A stretch of 7,270 nucleotides of DNA, taken from NCBI GenBank assembly GCA_009787035.1, contig WRGV01000046.1, positions 1,943 to 9,212 on the forward strand, in the 5' to 3' direction. The first letter of the stretch is position 1, and each line of letters starts with the position of its first letter. The notes below the pieces were generated by a model, which did not search any database, had not been told where the DNA came from, and worked only from the letters and a program-made list of their open reading frames with translations. This stretch comes from Propionibacteriaceae bacterium. GTDB lineage: Bacteria; Actinomycetota; Actinomycetes; Propionibacteriales; Propionibacteriaceae. A program made the translations under genes and the position numbers. Positions 1 to 6,827 of the stretch are shown here, piece after piece.

Positions 1-9
1 CCGCCGATG

Positions 10-24
10 CGGGCCGCAGGCCCG
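10..24 (+). other. Small hairpin before the MalF-type gene
   Basis: A 6-bp perfect stem (CGGGCC / GGCCCG) encloses a 3-nt loop, ending 4 bases before the ribosome binding site of the first permease. In sugar ABC operons the binding-protein gene usually precedes malF, and hairpins in that gap can protect the upstream mRNA or reduce read-through. That role is inferred, because the upstream gene is outside the window. In GC-rich DNA a stem this short can arise by chance. Confidence 0.35.
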
Positions 25-39
25 TCCCGAGGGGCCGAT

Positions 40-963
40 ATGTCCCGCAAGGGCGGCTCCCGGCCCGCGCGGCGCATGCACGGCTGGGTGCGCCGCGGCG
101 GGCTGTCGACGCTGGCGTTCACGGTGCCGATGCTGTTCATCTTCGGCATCTTCTCGTGGTACCCGATCGTGCGCACGTTCACGATGGCCTTCCAGGCCAC
201 CAACCTGGCCGGGGTGTCGAAGTGGGTCGGCCTGGAGAACTTCCGCTGGGTGCTGACCGACCCGGACTTCCCGAAGGCCTGCCTCAACACCGCGTATTTC
301 GCCTTGTTGGCGCTGATCATCGGCTTCCCGCTGCCGCTGATCGGCGCGGTGCTCATGAGCGAGGTGCGGCGCCTGCGCGGCCTGTTCACCGTGCTGGCCT
401 ACCTGCCCGTGGTGATCCCGCCGGTGGTGTCGGTGCTGCTGTGGAAGTTCTTCTATGACGGCGCCCCCACCGGCGTGTTCAACACGCTGCTCGGCTACAT
501 CGGTTTGGGGCCATATCCGTGGCTCAACAACCAGCAATGGGCGATGCCGTCGCTGGTGCTGGAGGCGACGTGGGCCGGGGCGGGCGGCACCGTCATCATC
601 TACCTGGCCGCGCTGATCGGCGTGCCGCGCGAGCTGTACGAGGCCGCCGAGGTGGACGGCGCGGGCATTTGGCGCAAGATCTGGCACGTCACGCTGCCCG
701 GCCTGCGGGGCATCCTGCTGATCACGTTCATCCTGCAGATCATCGCGACCGCGCAGGTGTTCCTGGAGCCGTACCTGTTCACGGGCGGCGGCCCCAACAA
801 GGCCACGCTGACGATCCTGCTGATGATCTACAACTACGCCTTCGGTGCGTCGCTGGGCTCCGACTACGGGGCCGCCACCGCGCTGTCGCTGATGCTGGCC
901 ATCGTGCTGGCGATCTTCTCGCTGGTCTACTTCCGCGTGACCCGGTCCTGGAGCCAGTCATGA
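40..963 (+). CDS. Carbohydrate ABC transporter permease, MalF/UgpA type
   Basis: One of two membrane subunits of a binding-protein-dependent sugar importer in the cytoplasmic membrane. The 307-residue product has about six hydrophobic segments, near residues 22-44, 84-106, 115-136, 168-192, 222-246 and 277-300. The EAA loop that docks on the ATPase lies between the fourth and fifth: EAAEVDGAG from residue 201, ending TLP at 218-220. The C-terminal FTGGGPNKAT (247-256) is typical of MalF-type subunits. The start at 40 is preferred because GAGGGG (29-34) sits 5 bases upstream. An in-frame ATG at 7 would add 11 residues and place a hairpin inside the gene. The stop overlaps the next start (ATGA), implying coupled translation. 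The sugar cannot be told from the permease. No ATPase is visible, and many actinobacterial sugar importers share an MsiK-type ATPase encoded elsewhere. Confidence 0.93.
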   Translation: MSRKGGSRPARRMHGWVRRGGLSTLAFTVPMLFIFGIFSWYPIVRTFTMAFQATNLAGVSKWVGLENFRWVLTDPDFPKACLNTAYFALLALIIGFPLPLIGAVLMSEVRRLRGLFTVLAYLPVVIPPVVSVLLWKFFYDGAPTGVFNTLLGYIGLGPYPWLNNQQWAMPSLVLEATWAGAGGTVIIYLAALIGVPRELYEAAEVDGAGIWRKIWHVTLPGLRGILLITFILQIIATAQVFLEPYLFTGGGPNKATLTILLMIYNYAFGASLGSDYGAATALSLMLAIVLAIFSLVYFRVTRSWSQS

Positions 964-1871
964 GCCGCCGCAAACCCGACACCGAGCCCGCGCCGCTGGA
1001 GCGCGGCCTGGTCAGCGCGTACGAACGGCGCCGTCCCGGCGTGCGGGTCACGCTGTGGTGCATCAACGCCTTCCTGTTTTGCTTCCTGGTGCTGGCCTGC
1101 CTGGGGCCCATGTATCTGCTGCTGAAGTCGGCCATCACCCCGACGCAGGACATCATCCGCACCCCGCTGGCCTTCTTCCCGCACGGGGTGGCGTGGTCGA
1201 ACCTGTCGGACGCCTGGAACAAGGTGCAGATCAGCCACTACTTCCTCAACACCGTCGTCATCTGCGCCGGGTCGTGGTTCTTCCAGCTGCTGGTCGCCAC
1301 GACGGGCGGCTACGTGCTGTCGGTGCTGCGCCCCGCGTACGCCGTCGTGCTGAACGCCCTGGTCGTGTGCACCCTGTTCGTGCCGATGGTCGTGCTGCTC
1401 GTGCCGCTGTACCTGACGGTGTTGCATCCGCCGCTGATCGGCACCTCGCTGCTCAACACCGTGTGGGCCGTGTGGCTGCCCGCGGGCGCGTCCGCGTTCA
1501 ACGTCGTCATCGTCACGCGGTTCTTCGACTCGCTGCCGCGCGAGGTCTTCGAGGCCGCGCGGGTGGACGGCGCCGGCCCGTTCGCCCTGTTCTGGCGCAT
1601 CGTGTTGCCCATGTCGAAGCCCATCCTCGGCGTCGTGTCGGTGTTCGCGTTCGTGGCGGCGTGGAAGGACTTCCTGTGGCCCATGCTCGTGCTCAAGAAG
1701 ACGTCGATCCAGACGCTGTCGGTGCGCCTGCCCGCCATCCAGTCGCACACCGACCTGGGCGTCTTCCTGGCCGCGCTGGCCATCTCGACGCTTGTGCCGG
1801 TGGTCTTCTTCCTCGTGTTCCAGAAGTTCTTCCTGTCTGGGGCCGGCATGGGCGGCGCGGTGAAGGGGTGA
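960..1871 (+). CDS. Carbohydrate ABC transporter permease, MalG/UgpE type
   Basis: The partner membrane subunit of the importer, forming the transport pore with the preceding MalF-type protein. The product has 303 residues, usual for the family, with a hydrophilic Arg-rich N-terminus (1-30) and hydrophobic segments near 31-56, 95-120, 127-154, 163-187, 219-243 and 265-290. The EAA loop is EAARVDGAG from residue 198, ending IVLP at 214-217, and is followed by the family-typical AWKDFLWPMLVL (234-245). The start is the ATG of the ATGA overlap, with a weak TGGAG (949-953) six bases upstream. The same reading frame is open back to 519, but that stretch is the shadow of the MalF-type gene. No terminator follows; the next gene begins 57 bp on. 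Function is secure at family level and substrate is unknown. Confidence 0.93.
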   Translation: MSRRKPDTEPAPLERGLVSAYERRRPGVRVTLWCINAFLFCFLVLACLGPMYLLLKSAITPTQDIIRTPLAFFPHGVAWSNLSDAWNKVQISHYFLNTVVICAGSWFFQLLVATTGGYVLSVLRPAYAVVLNALVVCTLFVPMVVLLVPLYLTVLHPPLIGTSLLNTVWAVWLPAGASAFNVVIVTRFFDSLPREVFEAARVDGAGPFALFWRIVLPMSKPILGVVSVFAFVAAWKDFLWPMLVLKKTSIQTLSVRLPAIQSHTDLGVFLAALAISTLVPVVFFLVFQKFFLSGAGMGGAVKG

Positions 1872-1903
1872 GCCACGCCGGTGCCAGATCGGGTACGGAC
1901 GGC

Positions 1904-1921
1904 GTCCGGACGAACTAAGCT
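1904..1921 (+). promoter_or_regulatory. Candidate promoter for a leaderless aldo-keto reductase mRNA
   Basis: TAAGCT at 1916-1921 fits the actinobacterial -10 pattern TAnnnT. Seven bases separate it from the ATG at 1929, so transcription would start at or next to the A of the start codon. No Shine-Dalgarno sequence precedes this ATG, which agrees with a leaderless message, a common form in actinobacteria. No good -35 box is seen. An 8-bp palindrome, GTCCGGAC (1904-1911), lies just upstream and could be a protein-binding site. The gene could instead be reached by read-through from the permease operon. Confidence 0.4.
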
Positions 1922-1928
1922 TGCGGCC

Positions 1929-3002
1929 ATGCCGATTCCGCTGCCATATGTGCCCGATCCCGACCGTTACGACGGGAGGATGCCCTACCGCCACGTCGGC
2001 AATTCCGGGCTGCAGCTGCCCATCATCAGCCTGGGCGTGTGGCAGAACTTCGGCAACGACACGCCCTTCGAACGCCAGGAGCAGATTCTGCGCCGGGCGT
2101 TCGACCTGGGCATCACGCACTTCGACCTGGCCAACAACTACGGCCCGCCGTCCGGCACCGCGGAGGAGAACTTCGGACGTCACCTGCGCCGCAGCTTCGC
2201 GGGGCTGCGCCACCAGCTGGTCATCTCGACCAAGGCGGGCTACGACATGTGGCCCGGGCCGTACGGCCAGGGCGGCTCGCGCAAGTACCTGCTCGACTCG
2301 CTGGACGAGTCGCTGGCGCGCATGGGCCTGGATCACGTGGACATCTTCTACTCGCACCGTTTCGACCCGGATACGCCGATGGAAGAGACGATGGGCGCCC
2401 TCGACTACGCCGTCCGGTCGGGTCGGGCGCGCTATATCGGCATCTCGTCGTACTCGGCTCCGCGCACGCGCGAGGCGCTGGCGATCCTGCGCAGCCTGGG
2501 CACGCCGTGTCTGATCCACCAGCCGTCGTACTCGCTGTTCAACCGCTGGATCGAGCAGCCGTACCAGCGCGAGGGCGCCACTGCGCCGGGCGAGCGGCTG
2601 ATCGACGTGCTGGCCGACGAGCATCTGGGCTGCATCGCGTTCTCGCCGATGGCGCAGGGGCTGTTGACCGACAAGTACCTGAACGGCATCCCGGCCGGCT
2701 CGCGCGCCGCGCTGCGCCCTAGCTGGCGCGACTCGATGCTGACCCCGGCCAACCTGGAGCGCATCCGCGGCCTGGGCCGCATCGCCGAGCAGCGCGGCCA
2801 GACGCTGGCCCAGATGGCCGTGGCCTGGGTGCTGCGCCAGCCGGTGGTGACCTCGGCGCTGGTCGGCGCGTCCAGCGTCGCCCAGCTGGAGAACACCGTC
2901 GGGGCGCTGGAGCACCTCGACTTCACCCCGGCCGAGCTGGCCAGCATCGACGAGCTGGCGCAGGAGGGCGACGTCAACATCTGGCCCTCCAGCTACATGT
3001 AG
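1929..3002 (+). CDS. mgrA: Aldo-keto reductase, YghZ/MgrA type (L-glyceraldehyde 3-phosphate reductase-like)
   Basis: A soluble NADPH-dependent aldehyde/ketone reductase of the AKR superfamily, closely resembling E. coli YghZ (Gpr), which reduces L-glyceraldehyde 3-phosphate and methylglyoxal. The 357-residue product spans a full (beta/alpha)8 barrel. The catalytic tetrad is present: D66 (FDLANNYGP), Y71, K102 (STKAGYDMWPGPYG) and H143 (FYSHR). Family blocks GGSRKYLL (115-122), LIHQPSYSLFNRW (195-207), MAQGLL (241-246) and the cofactor-phosphate region VGASSVAQLENT (312-323) are intact. The start at 1929 makes the N-terminus (YVPDPDRYDGRMPYR) match the family. GTG at 1881 would add an atypical 16-residue tail. 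ATG at 1980 has GGGAGG directly against it and would delete conserved residues. Its place after the sugar permeases suggests sugar or aldehyde metabolism, but it may be transcribed separately. The exact substrate is inferred from family likeness only. Confidence 0.93.
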   Translation: MPIPLPYVPDPDRYDGRMPYRHVGNSGLQLPIISLGVWQNFGNDTPFERQEQILRRAFDLGITHFDLANNYGPPSGTAEENFGRHLRRSFAGLRHQLVISTKAGYDMWPGPYGQGGSRKYLLDSLDESLARMGLDHVDIFYSHRFDPDTPMEETMGALDYAVRSGRARYIGISSYSAPRTREALAILRSLGTPCLIHQPSYSLFNRWIEQPYQREGATAPGERLIDVLADEHLGCIAFSPMAQGLLTDKYLNGIPAGSRAALRPSWRDSMLTPANLERIRGLGRIAEQRGQTLAQMAVAWVLRQPVVTSALVGASSVAQLENTVGALEHLDFTPAELASIDELAQEGDVNIWPSSYM

Positions 3003-3011
3003 GCGCCGCGA

Positions 3012-3027
3012 TGCGCCTGTGGGCGCA
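3012..3027 (+). terminator. Short stem-loop after the aldo-keto reductase
   Basis: TGCGCC, a TGTG tetraloop, then GGCGCA form a perfect 6-bp stem beginning 9 bases past the TAG stop. There is no T-run. It probably acts with the longer stem-loop that follows, as part of the 3' end of the reductase mRNA. Confidence 0.4.
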
Positions 3028-3038
3028 CCGCTGCACGT

Positions 3039-3080
3039 CGGCGTCCGTCCGTGCGGGAACACCCCGGGGGACGGACGCCG
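3039..3080 (+). terminator. Strong stem-loop, probable transcription terminator
   Basis: A perfect 12-bp inverted repeat (arms 3039-3050 and 3069-3080) encloses an 18-nt loop. Inside the loop, CGGG and CCCG can form a further 4-bp stem. It sits in the gap between the reductase gene and the promoter-like stretch of the surface locus, where a terminator is expected. No T-run follows, which is common for actinobacterial hairpin terminators, so strength is uncertain. All genes here run the same way, so it would separate the catabolic block from the surface locus. Confidence 0.6.
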
Positions 3081-3124
3081 TCGCATCCAGGGACATGGGT
3101 GCGCTCACATTTCTTTATGCCTAC

Positions 3125-3156
3125 CTGACAAGGTGATTTGTTCTCGTGGATAGGCT
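3125..3156 (+). promoter_or_regulatory. Candidate promoter of the surface-protein operon
   Basis: The bases from about 3107 to 3165 are clearly richer in A/T than the surrounding DNA and fall between a terminator-like hairpin and the beta-helix gene. CTGACA (3125-3130) matches five of six bases of a -35 box. Possible -10 boxes are GATAGG (3149-3154, 18-bp spacing) and TAGGCT (3151-3156, TAnnnT form, 20-bp spacing). Neither is ideal, so the exact boxes are uncertain, but this is the most likely promoter site. ACCT-gaca-AGGT (3123-3134), a short inverted repeat over the -35 box, could be an operator. Confidence 0.35.
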
Positions 3157-3160
3157 CATA

Positions 3161-3219
3161 CTGTCGCAGCAATCCAAAGCGACAGACCGAACCCCCGGTC
3201 TGCTGGACACGCGCGACAG
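3161..3219 (+). promoter_or_regulatory. Leader with mutually exclusive stems before the beta-helix gene
   Basis: CTGTCGC (3161-3167) can pair with GCGACAG at 3179-3185 (7 bp, 11-nt loop). It can equally pair with an identical GCGACAG at 3213-3219, which covers the start of the ribosome binding site AGGAG (3218-3222). A third stem, CAGACCG (3183-3189) with CGGTCTG (3196-3202), is 7 bp with a 6-nt loop and shares three bases with the first. The first and third stems therefore exclude each other, and one possible pairing hides the ribosome binding site. Whether 3161 lies inside the mRNA depends on the true transcription start. If it does not, the repeat could be a DNA operator. Confidence 0.35.
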
Positions 3220-3228
3220 GAGTGAACG

Positions 3229-5271
3229 ATGGCGAGGACGCGAGCCTTCCGGACGATGGTCCTGGCGCTTGCTGCCCTGACGGTGGTGCTGATCACCGCG
3301 GGCCCGCTGCGGCATGCCGAGGCCGCGGGCAACACATACTACGTGAACAGCACCAATTTCGGTTACACCAGCGGCTCCGACAGCTGCACGGCCGGATCGG
3401 ACACCTACAGCTCCACGACCTCCAACAACAAGTGCACGCTGGGAGCCGCGCTGACGGCGGCCAACTCGTCCGGCACCACGTCCGCCCCCGCGACCGTCAC
3501 GCTCGCGACGGCGTTCGCCGCGGCCGGCAACCACACGATCAGCGCCACCACGTCGGCGTCCTCCTGGATGTCCACCACCGTCACCAACCAGCTGGGCCAG
3601 GGCAACGGGGCGTACTACACGATCACGGCGCCGATGACGGTCAACCTGCAGAACAAGCTGGCCATCCACGACACCACGTCCAACGACCGCACGACGATCT
3701 ACATCAGCGGATCGCACGTCAGCCTGCTCAACGCGAGCGACATCCAGTCGAGCGCGACATCGATTGTCGTGGCGAGCAGCGCGAACACCGTCACCATCAA
3801 CGGGGGGACGACCCAGCCGACCGGCGGCACCTCCACGCATCAGTTCCTGGCGGTCCAGGCGGGCGCGCAGAACGTCACGTTCAGCAACTACACGATCGGC
3901 AACCTGGTCAATGGCTCCGATGCGCAGTGCGCGTCCGCGGCGGTCTGCTTCCTGGGGGGATCGGGCACGACCTCGAATGTGACGATCGACACCGTGACGT
4001 TCGCCTCGACCGCGACGTCGACCACCGGCCGGTGCGACACGATCAACAGCTCCGGCTGTGTCAACCCGTCGATCGTCGTGTACGACGCCACGGTGACGCT
4101 CAGCGCGCTGACCGTCCAGAATTGCACGTTCTCCAATCTGCTGGGCGGGTCGTCGACCTATCCGCTGGTGTTCTCCGTGCAGTCGGGCGTGACGATGGCC
4201 AACTTCACGTTCCAGCACAACACCGTCAGCAACGTCGCCTCCTGTCCGTCGAGCAGCGTGGGCGTCAACACCTGCGCCCTCATGGTGTTCAACGCGAACA
4301 TGTCCGCGCAGACGCAGGACAAGGTGTACTTCACCGGCACGAATGCCATCCAGAACAACACGTTCACCGCGACGTCGGCCGCGCCCCAGGGCGGCGTGAT
4401 CTACTTCGCCGGCATGATCTTCAACACCCCCAATGCCGCGTCGAACGTCTTCATCCAGGACAACAGCTTCGACGGGTTCACGGCATCGGCCATCTGGCTG
4501 CAGTATTCGGGCGTGCTGACGGTGCAGCGCAACACGTTCGGGGTGAACAGCTACTCCAACAGCAACGTGCAGTACGAGGAGTGGGGCAACACCGCCAGCG
4601 GCACGACCGGCGCCATGTTCGTCAACCAGAGCCCCAGGGCGAACAACCAGATCACCACCTGGTATCCGACCTCGGCGAGCATGGCGGCCCAGGGCATGAT
4701 GAACATCGCCGTGACGCCGCCGACATCCCAGACGTTCCCGAACGGGGCGCCCTCGGTCGTGCCGCCCACGCCGGTCGACATCGACGTGTTCTGGACGTCC
4801 AACATCACCGCCGAGATCTTCGTCGGACGGGTCACGGGCGTGACGAAGGCCAGCACCATCAGCGTGCAGGTGCCGCAGGCGCTGGTGGCCAAGCTGAACT
4901 CGAACAACACGCTGCCGGGCTCCATCCGGGTGCAGACGCAATCGGCGGCGCTGTCGCAGCTGGAGTCGTCGCAGTATTCCCGCACCGTGTCGGTCACCGG
5001 CACGTACGTCCCGCCCATCGACTTCTCCGTCAAGCTCGCCGCGTACTCCGACTCGGCGCACACGAAGGCGATCCCGGCGGGGACGCCCGTCGCCAAGGGC
5101 GCCACCGTGTACTTCGTCTACGTGCTCACCAACCTGAGCAGCGCCGGATCCACCACCGTGGGCCCGATCACCGACGCGTCCGGCAAGACCGTGTGCAGCA
5201 ATGTCACGCTCGCCGCCGGGGCGACCAACTCGACCAGCTGCGCCTGGTCCGTCACGATGCCGTCCTCATGA
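3229..5271 (+). CDS. Secreted right-handed beta-helix protein with CSLREA-like N-terminus
   Basis: A 680-residue exported protein, probably a cell-surface or matrix component; no specific function is recognised. An ordinary Sec signal peptide is present: basic MARTRAFR, hydrophobic core 10-24, probable cleavage after AEA (30-32). Mature residues 37-79 resemble the CSLREA region of secreted repeat proteins, with CTLGAALTAAN (69-79) as a degenerate version of the motif. Residues about 140-440 show repeating beta-strand turns such as VTIDTVTF, LTVQNCTF, IQNNTF and LTVQRNTF, typical of parallel beta-helices of the pectate-lyase-like fold. No obvious lyase catalytic site is seen. Residues 515-595 look like a separate beta-sandwich. 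Residues 597-676 resemble a DUF11-type domain that stops early. Cysteines occur in close pairs (53/69, 234/240, 269/277, 339/349, 656/671), suggesting disulfides. The protein is very rich in Thr, Ser and Asn. No LPxTG or C-terminal anchor is present. AGGAG at 3218-3222 supports the start, and the stop overlaps the next gene by ATGA. Confidence 0.85.
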   Translation: MARTRAFRTMVLALAALTVVLITAGPLRHAEAAGNTYYVNSTNFGYTSGSDSCTAGSDTYSSTTSNNKCTLGAALTAANSSGTTSAPATVTLATAFAAAGNHTISATTSASSWMSTTVTNQLGQGNGAYYTITAPMTVNLQNKLAIHDTTSNDRTTIYISGSHVSLLNASDIQSSATSIVVASSANTVTINGGTTQPTGGTSTHQFLAVQAGAQNVTFSNYTIGNLVNGSDAQCASAAVCFLGGSGTTSNVTIDTVTFASTATSTTGRCDTINSSGCVNPSIVVYDATVTLSALTVQNCTFSNLLGGSSTYPLVFSVQSGVTMANFTFQHNTVSNVASCPSSSVGVNTCALMVFNANMSAQTQDKVYFTGTNAIQNNTFTATSAAPQGGVIYFAGMIFNTPNAASNVFIQDNSFDGFTASAIWLQYSGVLTVQRNTFGVNSYSNSNVQYEEWGNTASGTTGAMFVNQSPRANNQITTWYPTSASMAAQGMMNIAVTPPTSQTFPNGAPSVVPPTPVDIDVFWTSNITAEIFVGRVTGVTKASTISVQVPQALVAKLNSNNTLPGSIRVQTQSAALSQLESSQYSRTVSVTGTYVPPIDFSVKLAAYSDSAHTKAIPAGTPVAKGATVYFVYVLTNLSSAGSTTVGPITDASGKTVCSNVTLAAGATNSTSCAWSVTMPSS

Positions 5272-5960
5272 GCGCGCGTCGAGGTTTCCCGCCCGCCGCG
5301 CGTCGCGAGCAGACCCCGCCGCGGGGCGGCTGGCGCGCGCACCGGGGCTGGATCTGCGCCATCGCCGGATCGGTGCTGGCCGGGCTGGTGCTGGGCTTCG
5401 GGCCGACGCTGGCGCTGTTCTCGCACACGGCCGACAGCGTCGCCATCGGCCCGTTCACCGCAGGCAACATAGGCGTGTCGATCGATCCGAACTACAACTG
5501 GACGTTGGTGACGCCCCCGAACGACACCATCGGCTACAAGGGTGAGAGCATCTCCGGCGGCCCCGCCGACACCGGGCTCATCGCGAACGCCTGGGTCACC
5601 GACGGGCCCAACGCCGACGGCACCAACAACGAAGGCACGACGCTGACGATCGACTACACCGGCACCATCACGGTGACGGGCAACAACATGCTGGTGCAGG
5701 TCAATGCGGACAGCATCATCACCGGCACGGTGCAGGCGAACGCTTCGGCGAGCATCACGACGGGCCTGGGCCTCACCGATTCTTCGGGCAACTCGCTGGA
5801 CACGAGCCAGTCGCTGTCCCCGGGCACGTACAGCTTCCTGCTGGAGGCGTTCGTCTTCGACACCACGTTCGTGAAGGCGGTGCGGTTCGGGTCGAATTCG
5901 TCCGACTGGACGTTCCAGATCGGGTATCCGCAGATCACGCTGACGCAGGTGCGATCATGA
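5268..5960 (+). CDS. SipW-type alternate signal-peptide protein (TasA/CalY-like), 230 residues
   Basis: A predicted exported protein with an alternate-type signal peptide of the kind cut by SipW-like signal peptidases. A long basic N-terminus (1-27) is followed by a hydrophobic segment (28-50) leading into TLALFSHTADSVAIGPFTAG (47-66). This matches the pattern T-x-A-L-W/F-S-x, a polar stretch, then an ItaGnl-like block (FTAGNIGV, 63-70). The mature part is Thr/Ser/Gly-rich and beta-predicted. YTGTITVTGNNMLVQV (130-145) resembles the end of the SipW-type protein encoded at 6842. There are no cysteines in the mature part and no LPxTG. The start is the ATG of the ATGA overlap, without a clear ribosome binding site, so translation probably depends on ribosomes finishing the beta-helix gene. 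The same frame is open further upstream, but only as a shadow. The role as a fibre or matrix subunit is inferred from the signal type and neighbours. Confidence 0.8.
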   Translation: MSARRGFPPAARREQTPPRGGWRAHRGWICAIAGSVLAGLVLGFGPTLALFSHTADSVAIGPFTAGNIGVSIDPNYNWTLVTPPNDTIGYKGESISGGPADTGLIANAWVTDGPNADGTNNEGTTLTIDYTGTITVTGNNMLVQVNADSIITGTVQANASASITTGLGLTDSSGNSLDTSQSLSPGTYSFLLEAFVFDTTFVKAVRFGSNSSDWTFQIGYPQITLTQVRS

Positions 5961-6787
5961 ACCGCCGCCTGGGATTGCTGTGCGCCGGCATCATCGCCGC
6001 GACGTCGTTCTTCGCCTCGACCGCGGACGGGGGCGGCACGATGGCGCTGTGGAGCGCCGCGGCCACGCCGTCGGTGCTGCCCAGCGTGCAGGCGGCGCAC
6101 GGCACGGCGACCGCGCAGGCGGTGGCGACGTCCGGGGGCAGCGTGCTGTTCACCCCGTCCACCTCGTCCAGCGACCCGCAGACGTTCACCACCACGGCGG
6201 CCAGCTCGGGCAGCGGGCTGACGTACGGCCCCAGCACCGGATGCACGCTGAAGACGCCGTACGGGAGCGCCACACTGGCCTACCCGATGTGTGCCGCGTA
6301 CCACCTCAACGTGACGGCCGTGCAGAACGCCCTGGTCGCGGCGATGACCGCCAACCCGCCGTCCAGCGCGACCGGCACCATGCCCACGTACACCGTGACG
6401 GGGGCCATCGAGCTGGACGCCGAACTGTGGGGGTACCCCGAGCTCGATGCGGCGTTCAGCGTCGCCGAAACCATCCCGAGCGGCTCGATCGTGGGCGCAT
6501 CGACGGTCCAGATGTCGTTCGTCTCCTCGCTCAGCGCCTGCGCGGGCACGGCGACCTCGGGCGTCCAAAGCGGCGCCACCGTGCTCATCCCGGCCGGGAA
6601 CGGCGACAAGAAGGCGACCGAGTACCTGTGCTACGTGCAGAGCTACACGCCGTCGGCCACCTACCAGACGACGGTGACTGCCACCAACGGCTCCTACACA
6701 CACGACGATTCGTGGTGGGCCCCCCTCTATGACTCGGCCTCCGGAACGGTCATGACCGTGACGATCGGGCTGAATCCGCAGGACTGA
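5957..6787 (+). CDS. Divergent SipW-type signal-peptide protein, 276 residues
   Basis: A predicted exported protein of unknown function. The N-terminus MNRRLGLLCAGIIAATSFFA is a basic-then-hydrophobic signal, followed by GGTMALWSAAATPSV (26-40), whose TMALWS matches the SipW-type motif. Unlike its neighbours it lacks the G-x-I-x-x-G block after the motif and continues with a Ser/Thr/Ala-rich stretch (50-90). The body has two likely cysteine pairs (C96/C112 and C195/C225) and aromatic residues near the end (DSWWAPLY, 251-258). I recognise no named domain in residues 90-276. It overlaps the previous gene by ATGA; AGGTG (5948-5952 region) is at best a weak ribosome binding site. It ends with QD and has no wall-sorting signal. 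A SipW-exported accessory or tip subunit is the best guess, but an ordinary Sec substrate with a chance ALW motif cannot be excluded. Confidence 0.75.
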   Translation: MNRRLGLLCAGIIAATSFFASTADGGGTMALWSAAATPSVLPSVQAAHGTATAQAVATSGGSVLFTPSTSSSDPQTFTTTAASSGSGLTYGPSTGCTLKTPYGSATLAYPMCAAYHLNVTAVQNALVAAMTANPPSSATGTMPTYTVTGAIELDAELWGYPELDAAFSVAETIPSGSIVGASTVQMSFVSSLSACAGTATSGVQSGATVLIPAGNGDKKATEYLCYVQSYTPSATYQTTVTATNGSYTHDDSWWAPLYDSASGTVMTVTIGLNPQD

Positions 6788-6812
6788 CGCGGACCCACAA
6801 GAGCAGTCGGAT

Positions 6813-6823
6813 GGGGACACCCC
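6813..6823 (+). other. Small hairpin in the gap before the third SipW-type gene
   Basis: GGGG, a 3-nt ACA loop and CCCC form a compact stem ending 4 bases before AAGGAG. The 54-bp gap (6788-6841) is the only gap within the surface locus, where the other junctions overlap. The hairpin could shield a processed downstream mRNA or mark a segment boundary. At 4 bp plus a possible T-G pair it is weak evidence alone. Confidence 0.3.
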
Positions 6824-6827
6824 GGAA

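Noticed and set aside
1881..1928. GTG start adding 16 residues to the reductase
   Set aside because: The added residues are not family-like, there is no ribosome binding site before it, and the ATG at 1929 matches the usual N-terminus.
927..3086. A 719-codon open frame on the - strand
   Set aside because: It lies opposite the MalG-type and reductase genes, is rich in Arg, His, Gln and Gly in a low-complexity way, and shows no domain. It is a shadow caused by high GC.
3157..3162. CATACT as the -10 box with TTGTTC (3138-3143) as -35
   Set aside because: The spacing is only 13 bp, too short for a normal promoter, so the CTGACA pairing was preferred although it is also imperfect.
3121..5061. 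A 646-codon open frame on the - strand opposite the beta-helix gene
   Set aside because: Its Arg/Gly/Val/Asp-rich composition is that of the antisense of Thr/Ser-rich codons. No ribosome binding site or domain is seen, and the + strand gene has a signal peptide and a ribosome binding site.
3138..5267. Upstream extension of the frame of the 5268 gene
   Set aside because: Its translation is His/Arg/Gln-rich nonsense overlapping the beta-helix gene. The SipW-type signal sequence only makes sense from the ATG at 5268.
3229..5271. Polysaccharide lyase function for the beta-helix protein
   Set aside because: The fold pattern is shared by many non-enzymes, and no lyase or glycosidase catalytic motif could be identified.
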